From assembly GCA_040081465.1 (NCBI GenBank), contig JBEBGL010000005.1:142360-206359 (forward strand): 64,000 nt of DNA. Reading direction: 5' to 3'. Of this stretch, positions 33,798 through 41,486 are shown piece after piece. The stretch is from UBA668 sp040081465. GTDB taxonomy: Bacteria > Actinomycetota > Acidimicrobiia > Acidimicrobiales > Ilumatobacteraceae. The position numbers and the translations under genes were made by a program. The first letter of the stretch is position 1, and each line of letters starts with the position of its first letter. Under the pieces are notes generated by a model. It searched no databases. It was not told the origin of the DNA and worked only from the letters and a program-made list of their open reading frames with translations.

Positions 33798-34871
33798 CTA
33801 GGAGGTCCTCTCCGGCATGCGCATGACGCTGCCGACCTGTTTCGGAATTGGAAGGTGCGCATGCGCGTCGCGTATCGCGGCGAGCGCGGCGGCGACGTTG
33901 GGGAGTATCGGGGTGGAGCGTCCGGCTTTCATGTCGACGTGAACCAACATCTGCTCGGCTGTGCAGAGCAGAGCGCCGGTGTCGCCGTGGTACATGCTGT
34001 GAATGAAGTGCAGACGCTTGGCATCGACGCCCAGCACTTGCGTGGTGAACGCGAGCGGTTCATGAACCGATGTTTCCAGCATGTAGTGAATGTGTGTTTC
34101 GACCGTATAGAAGCTGTGGCCGGCGGCGCGATATGCCTCGTCGTCGCCGATGTAGCGGAACAGCGCATCGCTAGCCCATCCGGCCGCTGTGAGGTAAGCC
34201 GCCTCGGTCATGTGGTCGTTGTAATCGACCCAGTCGGGTTCGACAGGGGTGCGATACAGCGCGAGCGGTGCGGCAACCGCGTCGCCTGGTTTCCACGGCG
34301 CCGTTGCACCCGACGAGTAACGAAGTGCTTCGTGCCGGGCAACCGCCTCGCCGGCGCCGTCGCTGGCCGTCGAACTGGTGGCGCGCAGCGCGCGCATGAG
34401 AGCGATGATTGCATCCGGGTCGCCTGCGGCGAGGCGAACCAAGTCGTCGCCGAGGCGGGCGCGCTGCGCGGCGGTCGCATCCGGGCCGACGGGTGTCATG
34501 CCTAGCGAGCGGTAGAACGGTGCAAGTTCGGCTGGCGCGTCGGCTGCCAACTCGACAAGCGGAAGGAGATGGATGGGGGAGCAGCCGCGCGCTGTTGCTT
34601 CGGTCGCGATTAAGCCCCTGACGTTCGCTGGCGCCTTGCCGCTGACGACTTGAATCACTTCGGCGTTCTCAACGTCTGACGTGCTGGCCGTACGTAGTCG
34701 TGACAACGCAGCATCCGGAAAGAGGCCAAGCCGCTGCGCCGCTGGCCATAGTGCGGTGACTGCAGCCGGGAGCGACGAGTCGTCGACCACGACTTCGAGT
34801 CCGGCGGCAAGGAAGCGGGTTGCCCACTCCGCGGCGCGGTCGCCTTCTCCGAGCACCGCTACGTGCGACAT
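33798..34871 (-). CDS. Carnitine dehydrogenase-thioesterase fusion with decayed dehydrogenase half
   Basis: A 357-residue protein. The C-terminal 150 residues are an intact hotdog thioesterase (DYNDHM near residue 217, HSFYTVETHIHYM). The N-terminal part looks like a 3-hydroxyacyl-CoA dehydrogenase that has lost function: the dinucleotide loop is GEGDRAAEW instead of GGGVIGGAW, the catalytic His of HPFNP is gone although HLLPLVEL survives, and the C-terminal helical domain has an internal deletion. It is a shorter paralogue of the 496-residue fusion at 35657. A role as betainyl-CoA thioesterase is plausible. I chose ATG 34871; a GTG at 34886 is possible. No frameshift is visible. Confidence 0.82.
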   Translation of the reverse strand: MSHVAVLGEGDRAAEWATRFLAAGLEVVVDDSSLPAAVTALWPAAQRLGLFPDAALSRLRTASTSDVENAEVIQVVSGKAPANVRGLIATEATARGCSPIHLLPLVELAADAPAELAPFYRSLGMTPVGPDATAAQRARLGDDLVRLAAGDPDAIIALMRALRATSSTASDGAGEAVARHEALRYSSGATAPWKPGDAVAAPLALYRTPVEPDWVDYNDHMTEAAYLTAAGWASDALFRYIGDDEAYRAAGHSFYTVETHIHYMLETSVHEPLAFTTQVLGVDAKRLHFIHSMYHGDTGALLCTAEQMLVHVDMKAGRSTPILPNVAAALAAIRDAHAHLPIPKQVGSVMRMPERTS

Positions 34872-34874
34872 AGA

Positions 34875-34890
34875 CTGAATATACACTCAG
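34875..34890. promoter_or_regulatory. Palindrome in the TetR/fusion divergent region, candidate TetR operator
   Basis: The 16-mer CTGAATATACACTCAG has perfect four-base ends (CTGA/TCAG) and matches its reverse complement at 12 of 16 positions. It fills the 35 bases between the divergent start codons at 34871 and 34907. With so little room it would overlap both promoters, so the adjacent TetR protein could repress both directions. Confidence 0.5.
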
Positions 34891-34906
34891 GATTGGAGCA
34901 GCTGCG

Positions 34907-35518
34907 ATGCCGAGACCGCGACTCGATCACGTTCGCAAAGCCCAGATCCTCGCCGCCGCGGCCGACGTGTTATCCGAACGCGGATATGCAAACACGCGCG
35001 TTGTCGACATCGCCGACGCGGCTGGCACCAGTCCCGCGGCGATCCTCTACTGGTTCGAGGGCAAGGATGGTTTGCTCGCACAGGCGCTGGGACTTCGCGA
35101 GCAGCAGTTCCACGACCGCTACACGGTGAAGGCCGGTAGCAAGGCGACGGCGTCCGAGCGACTTCGCTCGCTCGTGGAAGCAATGCTCTATCACTACGAC
35201 TGGAAGTTGTGGATGGAGTTGTGCGTGTTGGCGCTGCGCGACAAGGCCGCCGCCGCCGAACGCGATCGTATGGACCGACGCTGGCGAGCCGCGTTGCGCG
35301 CGGTGATTCGCGATGGTCAGGCGAGCAGCGAATTCATCGCCTCCGATGCCGACGACACGATGTTTCTGCTAGCCGGACTGCTCGACGGACTGTCGCCGCT
35401 CCTCGCGTTGAAAGCAAAGGGAGTCACAAGGGACCGCGTAGAGAAGGTGTGGCTGTCGGAAGCCAAACGCCTACTGGGCCCCAAGTTCGACAGCAGTCCA
35501 CTAAAGCGCACGCGCTGA
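34907..35518 (+). CDS. TetR family transcriptional regulator (BetI-like)
   Basis: A 203-residue TetR regulator. The helix-turn-helix covers about residues 10-50 (ILAAAADVLSERGYANTRV, then ILYWFEGKDGLL). The C-terminal ligand domain (YDWKLWMELCVLALRD) resembles the BetI group, which senses choline and betaine compounds. A GGAG ribosome-binding site is at 34895-34898. It stands between the two carnitine-dehydrogenase fusion genes and is divergent from one, so it likely controls the carnitine/betaine genes. Followed by a strong hairpin. Confidence 0.88.
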   Translation: MPRPRLDHVRKAQILAAAADVLSERGYANTRVVDIADAAGTSPAAILYWFEGKDGLLAQALGLREQQFHDRYTVKAGSKATASERLRSLVEAMLYHYDWKLWMELCVLALRDKAAAAERDRMDRRWRAALRAVIRDGQASSEFIASDADDTMFLLAGLLDGLSPLLALKAKGVTRDRVEKVWLSEAKRLLGPKFDSSPLKRTR

Positions 35519-35530
35519 AAGTTCGGTGAG

Positions 35531-35617
35531 TCGAGTGTTTGCTGCAGCCGAGTGTTTCCTGCCCGCACACGGGCAGGAAACACTCGACTAGGCCGCGGCG
35601 GCACGAAACACTCGACT
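35531..35617. repeat. Nested inverted-repeat element built on GAGTGTTT units
   Basis: Four copies of the core CGAGTGTTT or its complement occur within 87 bases: direct at 35532 and 35549, inverted ending at 35586 and 35614. The inner pair forms the 17-bp hairpin at 35549-35586; the outer pair lies about 65 bases apart. It fills the whole space between the convergent TetR and fusion genes. I did not find the unit elsewhere in the window. Confidence 0.75.
35549..35586. terminator. Perfect 17-bp stem with 4-base loop, bidirectional terminator candidate
   Basis: Arms 35549-35565 and 35570-35586 are exactly complementary around CACA. The arm ends carry TTT on one side and AAA on the other, inside the stem, and there is no long U tract after it. 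Placement between converging genes fits a two-way terminator. Confidence 0.65.
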
Positions 35618-35656
35618 GAAAACCTCGGACCCGAACGCCGATCCGACACGCCGGCG

Positions 35657-37147
35657 TCAGGAGCGGGGTTGGCCTACGTGTCTGCTGGCGTTTGCAGGCT
35701 TCGGGAGGTCCTTGTGCAGAACCGCTAACTCGTCGAGCTTGGCGACTATCGCTTCGCTCGCCGGTGACGCTTTTCCTTCAGCAGTGTCGACGTGAAGCAA
35801 CATGAACTCGGCTGTTGAAACCACCGAGTCGTCGTCGGCGCGGTGGGCTACGCAGAAGTAATGCAGGCGCTTGGGATCGTGGTGCAGCAATTGCACGGTT
35901 GCGTACAGCCGATCACCCACCTTGGCTTGCGCGCCGAAGTTGATGTGGCTCTCGACCGTGTAATAGCTGTGGCCACCGGCGAGGTAAGCCTCGTCGACGC
36001 CGATCAGCCGCATCAGGCGATCACCTGACTCACTCGCTATCTGGAAGAAGCGGCTGTCGTTCATGTGGCCGTTGTAGTCACCCCACTCGGGTGGGACAGT
36101 CACCTCATGCACACGCAGTGGGCCGTCTTTCTCAGTGTGCGGAACGGCATGGCCAATGCGATCGAACAGTTGCCGCTCGTAACGCGCCAGTACTTCGCCG
36201 GCGCCGTACCCAACGCCGCGCAAACCGTGCATCACCGCGATCAAACAGTCGTCGCGCAAAACCTCCAGCTCGCGAATCGTCGCCGTGCCTGCTTGCGCAT
36301 CGCTCTGCGCGACCAGCCTTTCGAGCAACTCGTCGGTCAGCTCGGGAGTATCCATGAGCTTCGACCACGGCCACTTCAAGGACGGCCCGAATTGCGCCAT
36401 GAAGTGCCGCATGCCGGCTTCGCCGCCAGCGATGCGGTAAACGAGCAGCGTTCCCATGAAGCTCCAACGCAAGCCGGGACCGAAGCGAATCGCATCGTCG
36501 ATCTCGCTCGCAGTTGCGACGCCGTCGTTCACCATCCACAACGCTTCACGCCACAGCGCTTCCATCAGGCGATCGGCGACGAAGCCGTCGATCTCTTTGT
36601 GCAGATGCAGTGGGTGCATTCCGATCGCGGTGTACACCTGGAAGGCGCGATCCTTGGCGGCCTGCGATGTCTGTTCGCCACCAACGATCTCGACGAGTGG
36701 CATCAGGTACACAGGGTTGAACGGATGCCCAACAAGCAATCGCTCGGGATGAGTCATGCCTTGCTGCATCAGCGTTGGCAACAAGCCGGACGTGCTGGAA
36801 CCGAACACGACGCTCGGCCCGGCAACGCTGCTTGCGCGCCGCAGCAAGTCCTGCTTCATCTCCAAACGTTCCGGAGCGCTCTCCTGCACGAAGTCGACGC
36901 CAGCCGCAGCTTCTTCCGGTGTCGCGACAAACGTGAGTGTGCCCTCCGCCGGAAACTGTGCCGAGACCAACTTGTGCATTGCGCGGCGAGCGTTGGCGAT
37001 GACTTCGCCGACCTTGCGCGGCGCCTCTGGGTCGGGGTCATACAGCTGCACATCGACGCCATTCAGCAGGAAGCGCGCTGCCCACGCGCCGCCGATGACA
37101 CCGCCGCCGAGCAGCCCGACGCGATCGAGACCAGGTATCGGGCTCAT
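35657..37147 (-). CDS. L-carnitine dehydrogenase-thioesterase fusion protein
   Basis: A 496-residue two-domain protein. Residues 1-320 form a 3-hydroxyacyl-CoA-dehydrogenase-fold unit: NAD loop GGGVIGGAWAARF, SSTSGLLP, the catalytic His-Glu pair in HPFNPVYLMPLVE (about residues 141-153), and helical DGFVADRLMEALW. Residues 345-480 are a hotdog thioesterase (DYNGHMND, HSYYTVESHINF). Fusion of L-carnitine dehydrogenase with betainyl-CoA thioesterase is known in proteobacterial carnitine degradation: it makes 3-dehydrocarnitine and later releases glycine betaine from betainyl-CoA. It lies one base from the beta-keto acid cleavage enzyme gene that performs the step in between, strong support for the assignment. 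Confidence 0.88.
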   Translation of the reverse strand: MSPIPGLDRVGLLGGGVIGGAWAARFLLNGVDVQLYDPDPEAPRKVGEVIANARRAMHKLVSAQFPAEGTLTFVATPEEAAAGVDFVQESAPERLEMKQDLLRRASSVAGPSVVFGSSTSGLLPTLMQQGMTHPERLLVGHPFNPVYLMPLVEIVGGEQTSQAAKDRAFQVYTAIGMHPLHLHKEIDGFVADRLMEALWREALWMVNDGVATASEIDDAIRFGPGLRWSFMGTLLVYRIAGGEAGMRHFMAQFGPSLKWPWSKLMDTPELTDELLERLVAQSDAQAGTATIRELEVLRDDCLIAVMHGLRGVGYGAGEVLARYERQLFDRIGHAVPHTEKDGPLRVHEVTVPPEWGDYNGHMNDSRFFQIASESGDRLMRLIGVDEAYLAGGHSYYTVESHINFGAQAKVGDRLYATVQLLHHDPKRLHYFCVAHRADDDSVVSTAEFMLLHVDTAEGKASPASEAIVAKLDELAVLHKDLPKPANASRHVGQPRS

Positions 37148-37148
37148 G

Positions 37149-38042
37149 TCAGCGCTTGACCAGCTTCAACTTGTCGCGAACCGCTTGCGCACTCATGACA
37201 CGCACGTTCATGTTGTCGAGGATGTTCTTCGCACGCTCAACCAGCATTGCGTTTGTCGCCAGTTGCTTGGGCCCGGCGTAGAGGTTGTCTTCCAAACCGA
37301 CGCGCACGTTGCCGCCCGCCAGCGCAGCCATCGCCACGAATGGAAGTTGCATGCGCGAGATCGAGAAACCGGAGAACACGCAGTCGTTGGGAAGGTTGTT
37401 CACCATCGCCATAAAGGTGTTCGGGTCGTCGGGCGCGCCGTACGCGATGCCCATGCAAAGTTGGATCATGACTGGGTCGTCGAGCAGACCGTCGCGAATC
37501 ATCTCCTTCACCTGCACCAAGTGGCCGGTGTCGAACACCTCGAGCTCTGGTCGCACGCCTAGCTCTTGCACCTGCTTGGCCATCGTGCGCAGCACCGCTG
37601 GCGTGTTCACCATGATGTAGTCGCCGCCAGACGCGAAGTTCATCGTGCCGCAGTCGAGCGTGCAGATCTCGGGCAGGATCTTGCGCACGTGGTCGAGTCT
37701 CTCGGTTGCACCTGCCATGTCGGTGCCGACAGGGTTCGGGGGCAACACGTTTTCGTCGCCGCCCAGCACGAGGTCGCCACCCATTCCGGCGGTGAGGTTG
37801 ACGACGACGTCGACGTCGGCTGCGCGAACGCGCTCAACAACCTCGGCGTAGTACTCGGTCTTGCGACTGCCCTGGCCGGTCTCTGGATCGCGCACGTGAA
37901 TGTGTACGACGGCGGCACCGGCCTTGGCGGCTTCGATCGCCGACTCTGCGATCTGCTGCGGGTAGACGGGAACGTGCGGGCTCTTCTTGGTGGTGTCGCC
38001 GGAACCCGTTACCGCGCAAGTAATGAACACATCCCAATTCAT
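37149..38042 (-). CDS. 3-Keto-5-aminohexanoate cleavage family protein (BKACE), probable 3-dehydrocarnitine cleavage enzyme
   Basis: A 297-residue TIM-barrel enzyme of the BKACE family (DUF849). It starts MNWDVFITCAVTG; the Zn-binding histidines are in VVHIHVRDPETG (about residues 45-55), followed by NLTAGMGGD, CGTMNFASGGDY and VRVGLEDNLY with the conserved Glu. BKACE enzymes condense a beta-keto acid with acetyl-CoA, giving acetoacetate and a new CoA ester. Next to carnitine dehydrogenase-thioesterase the substrate should be 3-dehydrocarnitine, giving betainyl-CoA. I chose ATG 38042, preceded by AGGG; the frame reaches 38078. Confidence 0.88.
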   Translation of the reverse strand: MNWDVFITCAVTGSGDTTKKSPHVPVYPQQIAESAIEAAKAGAAVVHIHVRDPETGQGSRKTEYYAEVVERVRAADVDVVVNLTAGMGGDLVLGGDENVLPPNPVGTDMAGATERLDHVRKILPEICTLDCGTMNFASGGDYIMVNTPAVLRTMAKQVQELGVRPELEVFDTGHLVQVKEMIRDGLLDDPVMIQLCMGIAYGAPDDPNTFMAMVNNLPNDCVFSGFSISRMQLPFVAMAALAGGNVRVGLEDNLYAGPKQLATNAMLVERAKNILDNMNVRVMSAQAVRDKLKLVKR

Positions 38043-38113
38043 GCTGAACCCTGTCTTTCGAGCTATGTAGTTCGCCAACCGTCTTTCCTGAACGGCCGAT
38101 CAGACCCGCAGCG

Positions 38114-38134
38114 TACAATGCGCGCCGGGAGGGG
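38114..38134 (+). promoter_or_regulatory. Candidate -10 (TACAAT) and ribosome-binding site for the SDR gene
   Basis: TACAAT at 38114-38119 lies in the 99-base divergent space, followed by GGGAGGGG (38127-38134) eight bases before ATG 38142. I see no good -35 element at the standard distance, so the promoter call is tentative; the ribosome-binding site is strong. Confidence 0.35.
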
Positions 38135-38141
38135 AAACCAA

Positions 38142-38903
38142 ATGGCTGAGTCGCTGAATGGACTACGTGCGCTGGTTACTGGCGGTGGTTCAGGTATCGG
38201 TCGTGTGATCGCCGACTGCCTGCTTCGTGAGGGGGCGAGCGTGATGGTGACAGATGTCGATGCCAGCACCCAACCCGATGTTGTCGCAGATGTTTCGACA
38301 ACGGAGGCGGTCGCCGACCTGTTCGCGGTCGTACGCGAGCGATTGGGTGGCCTCGACCTACTGGTCAACAACGTCGGTGTCGCTGGACCGACCGCGGCTG
38401 TCGAGAACATGGACCCCGACGAGTTCGACCGGTGCGTGCAGATCTGCCTAGGTAGCGCGTTCAGGTGCACCCGCGCGGCGGTTCCGCTGCTTCGCGAAGC
38501 GCCGACCGATCGGCAGCGCTCGATCATCAATATCTCGTCGACCGCTGGGTTGTTCGGGTACCCGCTGCGATCGCCATACGTGGCCGCCAAGTGGGGTGTC
38601 ATTGGAATGACCAAAACCTGGGCGATGGAGCTTGGTCCGGAAGGCATTCGCGTGAACGCGATTTGTCCCGGTTCGGTCGGCGGGCCACGCATGGATGGTG
38701 TCATCGAGCGCGAGGCCGCGACTGTCGGCGTACCGGCAAGCGACGTTCGTTCCGCGTACGAGAATCAGGTTTCGATGCGTTCGTTCATCGACGCCAGCGA
38801 TGTTGGTGAGGTGATTGTGTTCCTCGCGTCGCCCGCAGCTCGCTTCATCAACGGTCAGGCATTCGCAGTCGACGGCCACACCGAAACTCTCAGCACGCGA
38901 TGA
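38142..38903 (+). CDS. SDR family oxidoreductase
   Basis: A 253-residue classical SDR. TGGGSGIG binds the cofactor, NNVG replaces NNAG, catalytic residues are Ser in NISSTAG and YVAAK, and PGSVGGPRM follows. It ends FAVDGHTETLSTR. The reading frame continues upstream to 37566 inside the antisense of the BKACE gene; I start at ATG 38142 because of the strong ribosome-binding site. It overlaps the serine hydrolase gene by four bases (ATGA). Divergent from the carnitine genes, it may take part in the same network, but nothing fixes its substrate. Confidence 0.85.
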   Translation: MAESLNGLRALVTGGGSGIGRVIADCLLREGASVMVTDVDASTQPDVVADVSTTEAVADLFAVVRERLGGLDLLVNNVGVAGPTAAVENMDPDEFDRCVQICLGSAFRCTRAAVPLLREAPTDRQRSIINISSTAGLFGYPLRSPYVAAKWGVIGMTKTWAMELGPEGIRVNAICPGSVGGPRMDGVIEREAATVGVPASDVRSAYENQVSMRSFIDASDVGEVIVFLASPAARFINGQAFAVDGHTETLSTR

Positions 38904-40129
38904 CGCCCGCGGTACCCCACACTCCGGTTCGTCGGCATCGACCGCCTTCAGCTTTCGAGTCCGGTGTGCGCGCTACTTCAGCTAACTGGATAGACGCACC
39001 GTTTAATCGCTGGGGTTACAACCACGTCCATGAACTCACACGAACGGCGCCCGTCCTTCGAGGCGATCGCGCGGCTTGGGTCGTGCCCGAGAGGCTGATC
39101 GATCTTGATCGCATGCCATTGCAGCACGACGGTGCGGCCTTCACCTACACCGAGATGCTCCACGCGACGTACACCGACGCGTGCGTTGTCATCCACGACG
39201 GCGCGATTGTTTACGAGTACTACGACAAGGGCATTCGCCCAGACCAGCAGCACTTGCTCATGTCGGTGTCGAAGTCGCTGACCGCGACGCTGATCGGGCT
39301 GCTGGTTCAGCAAGGGTTGGTGGCGACGGATGGGTTAGTCACCAGCTACGTCCCTTCGCTCGTCGGAACATCGTGGGAAGGGTGCACGGTGCAACACCTG
39401 CTCGACATGCGTGGTGGCGTGGCCTTCACGGAACACGACATGGACGACCCCGAGTCGGATGGCGTCTTGCTCGAGCAAGTCTCCGGCTACACGTCTGGCA
39501 CGAGGCCAAACCTGCCTGCCAATACGTACGACTGGATCCGCGCGCTGCCCAATCAGCAACCGCACGGCGGGCCGTTTGTATATCGCTCGATTCTCATCGA
39601 CGTACTCGGTTGGATCGCCGAGGAAGTCACCGGTGAGCATTTCTCTGATTTGTTCTCGCGTTTGATTTGGAGCCGCATCGGTGCCGAGTACGCGGCGTAC
39701 CTGATTGTCGATTCGGCCGGCTTCCCGGTCGTGGAAGGTGGGTTGTGCACGACCGCACGCGACCTAGCGCGCTTCGGGTTGATGCACCTGCAACGAGGCA
39801 ACGTCGCGGGGGAGCAGATCGTGCCTGGCGATTGGATCGACCGTGTCATCACACGTGATCAAGAACTGATCGACACGTTTGCCGCTGGATACTCTGCCGA
39901 TCCGCAGAACGCCGAGGCGTACTACCACGACTGTTGGTGGGTGTGGGACGCCGCGCTCGGTCGCTACGGCGGCTACGGACTTGGCGGGCAGAACCTGCTG
40001 ATTGATCGCACGAGCAACACAGTCATTGTGAAGTTCTCGAGCTGGCCGAAGCGCACCGACCCATTGGTGGCCGCATTCGCCGACAGTGCCAACGAGGCCC
40101 TGTTCGACTGGTTGCGGCGAAGTAGTTAA
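38900..40129 (+). CDS. Serine hydrolase of the beta-lactamase family (NylB/EstB-like)
   Basis: A 409-residue beta-lactamase-fold hydrolase. The nucleophile motif SxxK is SVSK (about residue 123), the Tyr motif region is YRS (FVYRSILIDVLGW), and a late GGQN segment (LGGQNLLID) takes the place of the KTG box. The resemblance is to 6-aminohexanoate-dimer hydrolase and class C-like esterases. There is no signal peptide, so it is probably cytoplasmic. It is cotranslated with the SDR. Its stop overlaps the molybdenum-hydroxylase small subunit stop by four bases on the other strand. Amide or ester substrate unknown. Confidence 0.83.
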   Translation: MTPAVPHTPVRRHRPPSAFESGVRATSANWIDAPFNRWGYNHVHELTRTAPVLRGDRAAWVVPERLIDLDRMPLQHDGAAFTYTEMLHATYTDACVVIHDGAIVYEYYDKGIRPDQQHLLMSVSKSLTATLIGLLVQQGLVATDGLVTSYVPSLVGTSWEGCTVQHLLDMRGGVAFTEHDMDDPESDGVLLEQVSGYTSGTRPNLPANTYDWIRALPNQQPHGGPFVYRSILIDVLGWIAEEVTGEHFSDLFSRLIWSRIGAEYAAYLIVDSAGFPVVEGGLCTTARDLARFGLMHLQRGNVAGEQIVPGDWIDRVITRDQELIDTFAAGYSADPQNAEAYYHDCWWVWDAALGRYGGYGLGGQNLLIDRTSNTVIVKFSSWPKRTDPLVAAFADSANEALFDWLRRSS

Positions 40130-40596
40130 CCCCGAAGTTCGACGGCCGTGCGTTGCACAGCGGCGACGATCTTGGTGTAGCCGGTACAACGACAGAGGTT
40201 GCCCGACAAACCAATACGGACTTCTTCCTCCGACGGCGCGTCGTTGCGCTGCAGTAGCGCGTGCGCCGAGAGAATCATGCCCGGAGTGCAGAAGCCACAC
40301 TGAACGCCACCCTCTTCGAGAATGTTGCGTTGCAACGGATGCATCACTTCGCCGTCCATGACGCCCTCGATCGTGGTGATTGCGCGCCCCTGCGCCTGCA
40401 CGGCGAGATAACTGCACGAGTTCACTGGCTGTCCATCGAGTAAGACCATGCACGCGCCGCACTCGCAGTCGTCACAGCCTTCCTTGGTGCCTGTCAGTCC
40501 GACCTCGCCGCGAATCACGCTGAGCAGATTTCGATCCTGCTCGACGTTGACGGGGTAGTCGACGCCATTGACGTTCAAGTTGAAAGACTCGCTCAC
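40126..40596 (-). CDS. Molybdenum hydroxylase small subunit, two [2Fe-2S] (CoxS/XdhC type)
   Basis: A 156-residue iron-sulfur subunit. The plant-type cluster is formed by CDDCECGAC plus C in NSC (about residues 41-62), and the second, all-helical cluster by CGFCTPG and CRCTGY (about 100-140). It passes electrons from the molybdenum centre to FAD in the medium subunit. ATG 40596 overlaps the medium subunit stop as ATGA. All eight cluster cysteines are present. Confidence 0.92.
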   Translation of the reverse strand: MSESFNLNVNGVDYPVNVEQDRNLLSVIRGEVGLTGTKEGCDDCECGACMVLLDGQPVNSCSYLAVQAQGRAITTIEGVMDGEVMHPLQRNILEEGGVQCGFCTPGMILSAHALLQRNDAPSEEEVRIGLSGNLCRCTGYTKIVAAVQRTAVELRG

Positions 40597-41486
40597 GATG
40601 CGGCTCCGATTCCGATAGCGCGGTTGACGGGTATAGCGATGGTTTCGCCGGCCGCTCGACGAGCGGCGGCTTCGACCGCACGGCGGGCCATGACACCAAC
40701 GGTGTGTCGGCGATACGTGTCGCTGGCGCGAACGTCGCTGATCGGGGTCGCTTGCTCACTCGATACTTGCGCGGCGACAGCCGCCGCATCGGCCACCGAG
40801 CGTCCGATCTGCCCGACGAATTCACCAGTGAAGATCTTCGGTGAGACGGCAGTCAGTCCAACTCGCAACGCCGCAATGGTTCCATCGTCGTTGAGGGCGA
40901 CGAATGCTGCCGCGCCCACAACCGCGATCTCCATGGCGCGCCGGTACTCGAGGCGAACGTAGGCGCTGTTGCTGCGCGCGCCGGGTGCGGGAATGTGAAC
41001 GGCAACACACAACTCGTCAGGCGCAGCGGAGGTCTTGCCTGGCGCAGTCCACAGTTCTTCGATTGGCACTCGACGCGAGCCGCGCACCGAACGTAACTCG
41101 ACTTCGGCACGCATAACGGCGAGCGGTGCACCGGTATCCATCGCCGGGCTCGCGTTCATGATGTTGCCGCCGAGCGTGCCGATGTGGCGTGTCGATGGCG
41201 AACCAACAAGAGCACTGCCATCGGCAAGTCCAGCGTAACTGGAACCGAGTAGCGGATGCATTTCAATGTCGTGGTGCGTGACCAGTGCGCCGATGCTGAC
41301 GCCGTCGTTGGTTGTTACGACTGACTTAAGTTCATCGAGTCGATCGATGGCAACGAGATTTGTCGGCAGCGCTGCCTTTCCGTGCCGAGCGCCGACAACG
41401 AGGTCGGTGCCGCCAGCGATCGGGCGAGCGCCTGCAGCCAAAGCGGCCAACGCTTCGTCGACCGTTCGAGCAATGGTGAAGCTCAT
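40593..41486 (-). CDS. Molybdenum hydroxylase FAD-binding medium subunit (CoxM type)
   Basis: A 297-residue FAD subunit. FAD motifs are ARPIAGGTDLVVGARHG near residues 20-36 and the later HIGTLGGNIMNASPAMD. The C-terminal CO_deh_flav_C domain follows (about 185-290). I chose ATG 41486, overlapping the large subunit stop as ATGA. The order in this operon is large, medium, small, all overlapping by four bases. Confidence 0.9.
   Translation of the reverse strand: MSFTIARTVDEALAALAAGARPIAGGTDLVVGARHGKAALPTNLVAIDRLDELKSVVTTNDGVSIGALVTHHDIEMHPLLGSSYAGLADGSALVGSPSTRHIGTLGGNIMNASPAMDTGAPLAVMRAEVELRSVRGSRRVPIEELWTAPGKTSAAPDELCVAVHIPAPGARSNSAYVRLEYRRAMEIAVVGAAAFVALNDDGTIAALRVGLTAVSPKIFTGEFVGQIGRSVADAAAVAAQVSSEQATPISDVRASDTYRRHTVGVMARRAVEAAARRAAGETIAIPVNRAIGIGAAS

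Noticed and set aside
36065..37159. Open frame of 364 codons on the plus strand
   Set aside because: Antisense to the carnitine dehydrogenase-thioesterase gene; no start signal and no recognisable fold.
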